From Clostridia bacterium (GTDB lineage: Bacteria > Bacillota > Clostridia > Christensenellales > Aristaeellaceae): a DNA stretch of 64,000 bases. Positions 23,904 through 31,431 of the stretch are shown piece by piece; position 1 is the stretch's first letter; each line of letters starts with the position of its first letter. The stretch is taken from positions 1 through 64,000 of the forward strand of contig JAFYFC010000020.1 of NCBI GenBank assembly GCA_017543905.1, written 5' to 3'. The notes beneath the pieces are model-generated. The model was not told the origin of the DNA, searched no databases, and saw only the letters and a list, made by a program, of their open reading frames with translations. The position numbers were made by a program, and so were the translations under genes.

Positions 23904-23930
23904 CAGCCTTGCGCCCGCGTTTTATAATTT
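23891..23930 (+). terminator. Intrinsic terminator of the hemicellulose operon
   Basis: A perfect 9-bp stem (GCGCAAGGC / GCCTTGCGC, 6-nt loop TTGACA) spans the stop codon of the Lgt-like gene and is followed, after CCGCG, by TTTTATAATTTT. The same bases form a consensus promoter for the next gene. Confidence 0.75.
23900..23928 (+). promoter_or_regulatory. Perfect consensus promoter of glutamine synthetase, embedded in the terminator
   Basis: TTGACA (23900-23905), exactly 17 nt, then TATAAT (23923-23928). The -35 box is the hairpin loop, the spacer contains the 3' stem arm, and the -10 box is in the T-tract. The start codon of the glutamine synthetase gene is 45 nt further on. Confidence 0.8.
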
Positions 23931-23973
23931 TACGCATTAAACACGCACAATCCACCGGATCGGAGATGAGAGT

Positions 23974-26055
23974 ATGGCACTGTCCGAAATATTCGGCTCC
24001 ATGGTATTTAACGATTCCGTCATGCAGCAAAGGCTGCCGCACGACACGTACCGTCGCCTCAGGAGCATACTCGAGGAGGGCGGCTCGCTTGACCGTTCGA
24101 TCGCGGACATCGTCGCAAACGCGATGAAGGACTGGGCGCTTGAAAAGGGCGCCACGCATTTCACGCACTGGTTCCAGCCGATGACCGGCATTACCGCCGA
24201 AAAGCACGACGCGTTTATCAGGCCCATGGGCGACCGCGTGATAATGGAATTCAGCGGCAAGGAGCTGATAAAGGGCGAAAGCGACGCTTCCTCCTTCCCC
24301 TCCGGCGGACTGCGCGCCACATTCGAGGCGCGCGGCTACACGCAGTGGGACCCCACGTCCTATGCGTTCATAAAGGACAAAACGCTGTGCATACCCACCG
24401 CGTTCTGCTCCTATACCGGAGAGGCGCTGGACAAGAAAACGCCGCTTTTGCGCTCGATGGAGCTTATAAACAGACATGCGCTAAGCGTACTTGAGCTGTT
24501 AGGCGTGCAGGCGCGCAGGGTGATACCCATGGTAGGCGCGGAGCAGGAATACTTCCTTATAGACAAAGCGCTGTATGAAAAACGTCCCGATCTCATATAC
24601 ACCGGCCGCACGCTGATAGGCCACCGTCCCAGCAAGGGGCAGGAGCTGGACGATCACTTTTTCGGGGCGCTCAAAACGCGGGTCAGCGAATTCATGCGCG
24701 AGCTCGACGAGGAATTGTGGAAGCTCGGCATACCCGCGAAGACCTGTCACAACGAGGCCGCGCCCGCGCAGCACGAGCTCGCCTGCGTGTACGAAAGCCT
24801 GAACGTATCGGTCGACCACAACCAGCTCACGATGGAAATGATGAAGAAGGTGGCCAACCGCCACGGCATGGTGTGCCTGCTGCACGAAAAGCCCTTCGAG
24901 GGCGTAAACGGCAGCGGCAAGCACAACAACTGGTCGCTGCAGACGGATACGGGGCTGAACCTGCTCGATCCGGGCGACAAGCCCGCGGAAAATCTCGTGT
25001 TCCTGCTCATGCTGTGCGCGGTCATCCAGGCGGTGGACTTAAATCAGGATCTTCTGCGCATATCCGTCGCCAGCGCAGGCAACGATCACCGTCTGGGCGG
25101 ATACGAGGCGCCGCCCGCGATCGTCTCGATGTATCTCGGCGACGATCTGACCGGCATGCTCGAGGCTATCGCAAGCGGCTCGTCCCGCGGTCCCGCGGAC
25201 AGGCAGTATCTGAACAGCGGCGTATCGTCGCTTTCAAAGGTCAAAAAAGATACCACCGACCGCAACCGCACCTCCCCCTTCGCCTTCACCGGCAACAAGT
25301 TCGAATTCCGCTCGGTGGGCTCGTCCTTCTCCATATCCGACGCGAACGTAATGCTGAACACCGCCGTCGCGGACAGACTGAGCGAGTTTTCACGCACGCT
25401 TTCAGACGCGCAGGACGTAATGCAGTGCGTGCACGACATAGTCCGAAGGACCGTAAGCGAGCACGGCCGTATACTGTTTAACGGCAACAACTACTCCCCT
25501 GAATGGCTGGAAGAGGCAAAGCGGCGCGGGCTTATGATACTGAACGGTACGGTAGACGCACTGAACGAGTTTACGAGCGCAAAAAACGTTTCTCTGTTCA
25601 CCCGCCACGGCATATTCTCCGAGGCGGAAATGAACTCGCGCCGCGAGGTCATGCTGGAAAACTACGCGAAGGTAGTAAACATCGAGGCGCATACGCTGAC
25701 CGACATGGTCACGCGGGACGTGCTGCCCGCGATCATCAGGTACACCAACACCGTTTCGACGGCCGTATCCAAAAAGCAGGCGCTGGGCTGTAAATGCCGT
25801 GCCGAAACCGAAATACTCTCAAACCTGTGCGCGCTGTCCGATAAGATCTGGGACAGCACCAGCGCGCTCACCGAGGCGCTCGCGGCGGCGTCCGAAGGCG
25901 GCGTGAACTCCGCAAGCGCGCCCGCGTACGCACGCAAGGTCATACCCTGCATGGACGAGGTGCGCAGACAGGTGGACATGGCAGAGGCGCTTACGGACTC
26001 GCGCGAGTGGCCTTATCCGGGCTACGGAGAGCTTTTAAGCAGCGTGCGTGAATAA
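23974..26055 (+). CDS. glnN: Type III glutamine synthetase
   Basis: The 693-residue length and the opening MALSEIFGSMVFNDSVM are typical of GSIII (GlnN), much longer than type I. Diagnostic segments are THWFQPMTG, GGLRATFEARGYTQWDPTSYAF, VGAEQEYFLID (metal glutamates), NEAAPAQHELACVYE, GVNGSGKHNNWS and RTSPFAFTGNKFEFR. It makes glutamine from glutamate, ammonia and ATP in the cytoplasm. CGGAGA lies before the ATG. It has its own strong promoter, so it is expressed apart from the upstream operon. Confidence 0.97.
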   Translation: MALSEIFGSMVFNDSVMQQRLPHDTYRRLRSILEEGGSLDRSIADIVANAMKDWALEKGATHFTHWFQPMTGITAEKHDAFIRPMGDRVIMEFSGKELIKGESDASSFPSGGLRATFEARGYTQWDPTSYAFIKDKTLCIPTAFCSYTGEALDKKTPLLRSMELINRHALSVLELLGVQARRVIPMVGAEQEYFLIDKALYEKRPDLIYTGRTLIGHRPSKGQELDDHFFGALKTRVSEFMRELDEELWKLGIPAKTCHNEAAPAQHELACVYESLNVSVDHNQLTMEMMKKVANRHGMVCLLHEKPFEGVNGSGKHNNWSLQTDTGLNLLDPGDKPAENLVFLLMLCAVIQAVDLNQDLLRISVASAGNDHRLGGYEAPPAIVSMYLGDDLTGMLEAIASGSSRGPADRQYLNSGVSSLSKVKKDTTDRNRTSPFAFTGNKFEFRSVGSSFSISDANVMLNTAVADRLSEFSRTLSDAQDVMQCVHDIVRRTVSEHGRILFNGNNYSPEWLEEAKRRGLMILNGTVDALNEFTSAKNVSLFTRHGIFSEAEMNSRREVMLENYAKVVNIEAHTLTDMVTRDVLPAIIRYTNTVSTAVSKKQALGCKCRAETEILSNLCALSDKIWDSTSALTEALAAASEGGVNSASAPAYARKVIPCMDEVRRQVDMAEALTDSREWPYPGYGELLSSVRE

Positions 26056-26101
26056 ATATACAATCATCATCGATTTTATGCAGCTTTAACGCTAATTATA
26101 C

Positions 26102-26130
26102 TTGACAAAAGCGCATTTTCGATTCATAAT
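26102..26130 (+). promoter_or_regulatory. Promoter of argGH with palindromic -10 region
   Basis: TTGACA (26102-26107), 17 nt and CATAAT (26125-26130). The -10 box overlaps an AT-rich near-palindrome, TTCATAATTATGCA (26123-26136), which loosely resembles an ArgR/AhrC ARG box. The operator part is only a suggestion. Confidence 0.7.
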
Positions 26131-26159
26131 TATGCAAGCATTTAAACGGAGGCATAATC

Positions 26160-27383
26160 ATGAAAAAGTTTAAAAAAATAGTTCTTGCATATTCGGGCGG
26201 ACTCGATACCTCTATCATCATCCCCTGGCTCAAGGAAAACTACGACGATCCCGAGATCATCGCGGTCTCCGGCGACGTGGGACAGGGCACCGAGCTGGAC
26301 GGGCTTGAGGAGAAGGCGCTCAAGACCGGCGCGAGCAAGCTGTATATCGAGGACCTCAAAAAGGAGTTCGTGGAGGATTACATCTTCCCCACGCTCAAGG
26401 CCGGAGCGAAGTACGAGGGCGATTATCTGCTGGGCACGTCGTTCGCCCGTCCGGTCATCGCCAAGCGCATAGTCGAGATCGCGCTCAAGGAAGGCGCGGA
26501 CGCGATCTGCCACGGCTGCACAGGCAAGGGCAACGATCAGGTGCGCTTCGAGCTTACGATAAAGGCGTTCGCGCCGCAGCTGGCCGTGATCGCCCCCTGG
26601 CGCGAATGGAGCATAAAGAGCCGCGAGGAGGAAATAGACTACGCGGAAGCGCACAACATTCCCCTGCGCATAAGCCGCGAGACCAATTATTCCAAGGACA
26701 AGAACCTGTGGCATCTTTCCCACGAGGGACTCGATCTCGAAAACCCCGCCAACGAGCCTCAGTATTCAAAGCCCGGTTTTCTTGAGATGGGCGTATCGCC
26801 CGAGCAGGCGCCGGACGCGGCGGAATACGTAACGATTTCCTTTGAGAAGGGCGTGCCCACCGCGATAAACGGCGAGAAGACGGACAGCGTTTCGATAGTC
26901 GAAAAGCTGAACGCGCTGGGCGGAAAGCACGGCATAGGTCTGGTCGACCTTGTGGAAAACCGCCTTGTGGGCATGAAGAGCCGCGGCGTGTACGAGACGC
27001 CGGGCGGAGCGATACTCTACCGCGCGCACGAGGTGCTCGAGACGCTGTGTCTGGACCGCGATACCGCGCACTATAAGGCTATCGTAGCCAACCGCTTCGC
27101 GGAGCTGGTATACTTCGGTCAGTGGTTCACTCCCCTGCGCGAGGCGCTTTCGGCGTTCGTGGACAAAACGCAGGAAACCGTTAGCGGCGACGTCAGGCTT
27201 AAGCTCTACAAGGGCAACATCATAAACGCGGGCGTCACCTCACCGTATTCGCTGTACGATCCCGAGATCGCGACGTTCGACGAGGATCACGTATACAATC
27301 AGGCGGATTCGCGCGGCTTTATAAACCTGTTCGGTCTGCCAATCAAGGTAAAGGCAATGGTGGACGCCAAAAAGGACAAATAA
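26160..27383 (+). CDS. argG: Argininosuccinate synthase
   Basis: The 407-residue protein opens with the PP-loop [10 protein letters not shown] and carries [15 protein letters not shown], the citrulline/aspartate-binding segment. It joins citrulline and aspartate using ATP, the penultimate step of arginine synthesis. ACGGAGG precedes the ATG. The stop overlaps the argH start (TAATG), giving a two-gene operon. Confidence 0.98.
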   Translation: MKKFKKIVLAYSGGLDTSIIIPWLKENYDDPEIIAVSGDVGQGTELDGLEEKALKTGASKLYIEDLKKEFVEDYIFPTLKAGAKYEGDYLLGTSFARPVIAKRIVEIALKEGADAICHGCTGKGNDQVRFELTIKAFAPQLAVIAPWREWSIKSREEEIDYAEAHNIPLRISRETNYSKDKNLWHLSHEGLDLENPANEPQYSKPGFLEMGVSPEQAPDAAEYVTISFEKGVPTAINGEKTDSVSIVEKLNALGGKHGIGLVDLVENRLVGMKSRGVYETPGGAILYRAHEVLETLCLDRDTAHYKAIVANRFAELVYFGQWFTPLREALSAFVDKTQETVSGDVRLKLYKGNIINAGVTSPYSLYDPEIATFDEDHVYNQADSRGFINLFGLPIKVKAMVDAKKDK

Positions 27384-28765
27384 TGAACGAAAAGCTCTGG
27401 GCCGGGCGCTTTTCCAAGGCGCTGGACGAAAACGCAAACGACTACAACGCCTCTATACGCTTAGATAAGCGCATGTACAGGCAGGACATAAAGGGCAGCA
27501 TCGCGCACGCCGCGATGCTGTCCCATACCGGCATCGTGAGCCCGGCTGAGGCGGACGCGATCATAAGCGGTCTAAAAAGCATATACGCCGACATGGACTC
27601 CGGCGCGCTGGCTGCCGATTTCGCGTGCGAGGATATACATACCTTTATCGAGCAGGAGCTTACGCGCCGTATAGGAGAGGCGGGCAAGCGTCTGCATACC
27701 GCGCGCAGCAGAAACGATCAGGTGGCGCTTGATATAAGGCTCACGCTGCGGGACGAAGCAAGCGAGGTCGTAAGCCTTCTTAAGGAGCTTATTAGCGTGC
27801 TCTGCACGCTTAGTGAAGCGCACGCGGAGGTAATAATGCCCGGCTACACGCACATGCAGCGCGCGCAGCCTATCACCTTCGGCCATCAGCTCATGGCGTA
27901 CGCGTACATGTTCCTGCGGGACATCGGCCGCCTTAACGACGCTGCGCGGCGCATGAACGTTTGTCCGCTGGGCAGCGGCGCGCTGGCGGGCACCACCTTC
28001 CCCATAGACAGGTTTGAAACTGCGCGGGCTCTGGGCTTCGACGCGCCCTGCGAAAATTCTCTGGACGGTGTGAGCGACCGCGATTTCTGCGTGGAGCTTG
28101 CCTGCGCGCTCTCGCTCGTTATGACGCACCTTTCCCGGCTGAGCGAGGAAATCATACTCTGGTGCAGCTGGGAATTCAGGTTCATAGAGCTCGACGACGC
28201 GTATTCGACCGGATCCTCCATAATGCCGCAGAAGAAAAACCCCGATATGGCGGAGCTTACACGCGGCAAAACCGGCCGCGTAAACGGCAATCTTATAACC
28301 CTGCTCACGATGCTCAAGGGGCTGCCGCTGGCCTACAACAAGGACATGCAGGAGGATAAGGAGGCTGTATTCGATTCATTCGATACGGTAAAGCTCGCGC
28401 TCACGGTATGTACGCCCATGCTTGCGACTATGCGCATAAACAGCGACAACATGCGCGCCGCCGCGGCGAAGGGCTTTATAAACGCCACCGACTGCGCGGA
28501 TTATCTGACCCGCAAGGGGCTGCCCTTCAGAAGCGCGTATAAGGCGGTGGGCGAGCTGGTTGCGTATCTAATGCGCGAGGGCAAAACGCTTGAAAGCGCG
28601 GTTATCTCCGATTACAGAAAATTCTCGGATTTGTTCGACGAAGACGTATACGAGGCGATAAACCTTGACGAATGCGTAAAAAAGCGCATATCCTTCGGAG
28701 GCACGAGCCCGGAAAGCGTAAGAAAGCAGGCTGCGGACGTACGCAGCAGGCTTAAGGAGTTATAA
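27383..28765 (+). CDS. argH: Argininosuccinate lyase
   Basis: A 460-residue member of the fumarase/aspartase superfamily, with LWAGRFSKALDE at the N-terminus, TARSRNDQVALD, PGYTHMQRAQP and the signature GSSIMPQKKNPD. It splits argininosuccinate to arginine and fumarate. Translationally coupled to argG. Its last 14 bp overlap the 3' end of the convergent SLOG gene. Confidence 0.98.
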   Translation: MNEKLWAGRFSKALDENANDYNASIRLDKRMYRQDIKGSIAHAAMLSHTGIVSPAEADAIISGLKSIYADMDSGALAADFACEDIHTFIEQELTRRIGEAGKRLHTARSRNDQVALDIRLTLRDEASEVVSLLKELISVLCTLSEAHAEVIMPGYTHMQRAQPITFGHQLMAYAYMFLRDIGRLNDAARRMNVCPLGSGALAGTTFPIDRFETARALGFDAPCENSLDGVSDRDFCVELACALSLVMTHLSRLSEEIILWCSWEFRFIELDDAYSTGSSIMPQKKNPDMAELTRGKTGRVNGNLITLLTMLKGLPLAYNKDMQEDKEAVFDSFDTVKLALTVCTPMLATMRINSDNMRAAAAKGFINATDCADYLTRKGLPFRSAYKAVGELVAYLMREGKTLESAVISDYRKFSDLFDEDVYEAINLDECVKKRISFGGTSPESVRKQAADVRSRLKEL

Positions 28766-29273
28766 GCGTTATACACGTACCGCGTTCGAGGGCATACTTG
28801 AGCGTGTCTCGCGTGCCGCCGGCGGAGCCGTCGTATACGGCCAGCAGCACGTCGCACGCATCCACCATAAAACGGTTTCTTATATGCATACAGGCGGGGG
28901 TGTATTCCCTGCTTGTTTCTGTTATTATGTCCGCGCGCTCGAGCAAACGCGCGTGTACGCTTTTGTCCGCCCCGCTCCACAATTCCGCCTGCTCCGGACA
29001 CGGCAGCACCATTTCGAGCGTCAGGTGCGGGTCCTTTTCGCGCTTTTCCAGTATTATGAGCGCGCACAGCGTATCTATCCCCAGCGCGCCGCCGGAGAGA
29101 AAATGCGTGCAGCCTTCGCTTATCATTTCGTCTATGCGCTCGCCGAGACGCGCCTTCAGGGCTTTATATTCCGTGCTTTCCGGCCTATTCAGGTATGCAA
29201 GTCTCTTCGGACGGTGTCCGGTAAAGGCGCATACCTTGCCGGCGGACGCCGGTCTTCTTTCTATGCGGCGCAC
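28752..29273 (-). CDS. SLOG/YpsA-like (DUF1273) protein
   Basis: A 173-residue Rossmann-like protein. VCAFTGHRPKRLAY is the DUF1273/YpsA opening; FLSGGALGIDTLCALIILE is the SLOG nucleotide or ligand motif; DVLLAVYDGSAGGTRDTLKYA is the C-terminal glycine-rich strand-loop. SLOG proteins bind nucleotide-derived ligands, and YpsA in Bacillus has been linked to cell division and stress. It starts 3 nt after the YfcE-like stop, so it belongs to the rph operon. Confidence 0.85.
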   Translation of the reverse strand: MRRIERRPASAGKVCAFTGHRPKRLAYLNRPESTEYKALKARLGERIDEMISEGCTHFLSGGALGIDTLCALIILEKREKDPHLTLEMVLPCPEQAELWSGADKSVHARLLERADIITETSREYTPACMHIRNRFMVDACDVLLAVYDGSAGGTRDTLKYALERGTCITLITP

Positions 29274-29276
29274 TGC

Positions 29277-29732
29277 CTACAGTTCCTTAAGCTCGTAGCG
29301 CACCGTGCCGCAGTCAAGAAACACGAGCGCATATTTTCCGTTTTGCAGAGCCCCGGGATTTAAGCACAATACTCTGCCGTCGTCGAGCGCGGAGGGCACG
29401 TGCGTATGCCCGTACAGCACGACGCGCGCGCCCGCCTCCCTCGCCCGCAGCGCAAGCCGCGTAAGCCCCTGCTTTACGCCGTAGGCGTGCCCGTGGGTCA
29501 TGAATATGCGCACGCCGTCAAGCTCTGTTATCCTGCTCACAGGCGAAAACGAGAGCGGATCACAGTTGCCCGGCACCGTATACAGGCGGTTTTCGGGAAT
29601 ATCGAATCTGGCGACGTCGCTGTCGTGATCGCCGAGATGCACTATATACGCACAGTCCTCCATATGCAAGAGCGCTTCACGCAGCTTTTCATACCTGCGG
29701 TGGCTGTCCGCGATCACGCCGATTTTCGTCAT
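29277..29732 (-). CDS. YfcE/MJ0936-type metallophosphoesterase
   Basis: A 151-residue calcineurin-like phosphoesterase with all metal motifs: [31 protein letters not shown] and LYGHTHVPS. Relatives are Mn-dependent phosphodiesterases of uncertain natural substrate. It overlaps the RNase PH-RdgB stop by 4 bp, a neighbourhood common in Clostridia. Confidence 0.93.
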   Translation of the reverse strand: MTKIGVIADSHRRYEKLREALLHMEDCAYIVHLGDHDSDVARFDIPENRLYTVPGNCDPLSFSPVSRITELDGVRIFMTHGHAYGVKQGLTRLALRAREAGARVVLYGHTHVPSALDDGRVLCLNPGALQNGKYALVFLDCGTVRYELKEL

Positions 29733-31057
29733 TTGCCTGCCTCAAGCGCCTTAACCAGCGCCTGTATCGCGTGCGCGCGGTGCGAGACCTTCTGCTTCTC
29801 GCCGTCCGGCGCTTCGCCGAAGGTAAGCCCGTCCAGATCATAGCAGCTGAACAGCGGATCATAGCCGAAGCCGCCGCTGCCGCGGCGCTCGAACGTTATT
29901 TCTCCCTCGCACGCGCCTTCGCAGATAAGCGCCTCGCGCCCCGGACGGCACAGGCACACCGCGCTCACGAAGCGCGCCGTGCGCGGCGCAGGCACGTTTT
30001 CCAGCGCCTTGAGCAGCTTGTCGTTATTCGCCTCGTCGTCGCCGTGCACGCCCGCGTATCTCGCGGAATGCACGCCGGGCTGACCGTTCAGCGCGTCCAC
30101 CATAAGGCCGGAATCGTCCGCCAGCGCAGCGCAGCCCGTAAGACGCATGAGCGCCTCCGCCTTGATGCGCGCGTTTTCGGCGAAGGTCTCCCCTGTCTCT
30201 TCTATCTCGGCGTCCTGTCCGGCCTCGGCGGAAGAGATTATGTCGAACCTGTCTGAAAGCAGCGCCCTGATTTCCCTGAGCTTTCCGAAGTTGTGCGTGG
30301 CTACGATAAGGCGCGGCTTTTTACCGATTATGCCGCCCCTTTCGCCTAAAGCTTTGAGCTGCTTATTCATAAGCTGTTTTATTCCTCTGCCCGCGAGGTC
30401 CAATAGCTTGTCGAGCTCCCTGCGCGCGAAGGGCCTGCCCTCGCCTGTGCCCTGAACCTCCACGTACTCGGTATTGCCCGCTGCGTCGCGGGTCATCACC
30501 ACGTTCATATCGACCTGCGCGCGCGAATCCTGCGCGTATTCGAGATCGAGCGTCGGCACGTCGTCTATAATTCCCACGCTTACCGCCGCGACCTGCCTGA
30601 TCACGGGCGAATCCGCGATGACGCCATCCTGCATGAGCCTGCTGCAGGCGATCACGAGCGCGCAGTATGCGCCGGTTATCGACGCAGTGCGCGTGCCTCC
30701 GTCCGCCTGCAGCACGTCGCAGTCTATGTAGATCGTGCGCTCGCCGAGCCGTGTCAGGTCCACCGCCGCGCGCAGGGACCTGCCGATCAGGCGCTGTATT
30801 TCGACGCTGCGTCCGTCTTTTTTGAGGCCGTCGCGTTCTTTGCGGCGCGAGGTGGAGCCCGGCAGCATCGCGTATTCCGCGGTAAGCCAGCCCGAGCCTG
30901 TACCCTTTTTGAAGGGCGGCACTCCTTCCACCACCGACGCAGTGCATATGACGCGCGTGCGCCCGCACTCGATAAGTACGCTGCCCGCCGCCATCTCGGT
31001 ATAATCCGCAGTGATCTTAACGCTGCGCAGCCTGTCTGCTTTTCTTTCCAGGTCCAT
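29729..31057 (-). CDS. rph: RNase PH fused to RdgB (XTP/dITP pyrophosphatase)
   Basis: The 442-residue protein combines two enzymes. Residues 1 to about 245 are RNase PH, which trims tRNA 3' ends with phosphate ([46 protein letters not shown]). Residues about 248-442 are RdgB, which hydrolyses non-canonical purine triphosphates ([39 protein letters not shown] and a final SHR). The fusion is usual in Clostridia. TACGGAGG precedes the ATG, and it leads an operon with the YfcE- and YpsA-like genes. Confidence 0.96.
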   Translation of the reverse strand: MDLERKADRLRSVKITADYTEMAAGSVLIECGRTRVICTASVVEGVPPFKKGTGSGWLTAEYAMLPGSTSRRKERDGLKKDGRSVEIQRLIGRSLRAAVDLTRLGERTIYIDCDVLQADGGTRTASITGAYCALVIACSRLMQDGVIADSPVIRQVAAVSVGIIDDVPTLDLEYAQDSRAQVDMNVVMTRDAAGNTEYVEVQGTGEGRPFARRELDKLLDLAGRGIKQLMNKQLKALGERGGIIGKKPRLIVATHNFGKLREIRALLSDRFDIISSAEAGQDAEIEETGETFAENARIKAEALMRLTGCAALADDSGLMVDALNGQPGVHSARYAGVHGDDEANNDKLLKALENVPAPRTARFVSAVCLCRPGREALICEGACEGEITFERRGSGGFGYDPLFSCYDLDGLTFGEAPDGEKQKVSHRAHAIQALVKALEAGK

Positions 31058-31093
31058 GTATACGCCTCCGTAATTTGCTTATAATTCCGTTTC

Positions 31094-31122
31094 AGTATAG
31101 CACATTTCGCGCGTTTTCGCAA
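31094..31122 (-). promoter_or_regulatory. Promoter of the rph operon
   Basis: Minus-strand TTGCGA, 17-nt spacer and TATACT (plus-strand AGTATA 31094-31099, TCGCAA 31117-31122) lie 36 nt upstream of the rph start. Confidence 0.65.
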
Positions 31123-31159
31123 CATCGGGAGTTTCCAGCGTTAAAATACGCAAAACGAA

Positions 31160-31187
31160 TTGACTTCCTGTGCAAAACTGGTATAAT
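31160..31187 (+). promoter_or_regulatory. Promoter of T-box-valS
   Basis: TTGACT (31160-31165), 16-nt spacer and TATAAT (31182-31187), divergent from the rph promoter about 40 bp away. Transcription would begin just before the T-box leader. Confidence 0.75.
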
Positions 31188-31194
31188 AAACGCA

Positions 31195-31404
31195 GTTTCG
31201 TTGAAAAAGAGGAGTAAGCGGTCATATCCGTCAGAGAGGGCGGCTCACAGGCTGAAAGGCTGCCCGGGAAAACGCCGCCGAAGGTCGCTTTGGAGAAGGC
31301 GGGATGAATGGTTTGAGTTCCGTCCGGGTGCGCCCGTTAACGCGTATAAGAGAGCAAATATTGGTGGTACCGCGGTTTTCGCCCAATAGGTACCGCCATT
31401 TTGT
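31195..31404 (+). promoter_or_regulatory. T-box leader of valS
   Basis: The untranslated leader has the T-box pattern: a stem I region with GAGGAGTAAG and GTCAGAGAGG, and a T-box sequence TGGTGGTACCGCGG (31362-31375) that can pair with the 3' end of uncharged tRNA. A competing terminator stem follows. A GTC at 31284-31286 within GAAGGTCGCT could be the valine specifier codon, but I did not fold the leader. Uncharged tRNA-Val should relieve termination. Confidence 0.88.
31362..31404 (+). terminator. T-box regulated terminator
   Basis: TGGTGGTACC (31362-31371) pairs with GGTACCGCCA (31389-31398) with one G-T pair, followed by TTTTGT. It is mutually exclusive with the antiterminator that uses the same T-box bases. 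Confidence 0.85.
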
Positions 31405-31431
31405 ATGTTAAAGCAATAAGGACGGTGCAGT

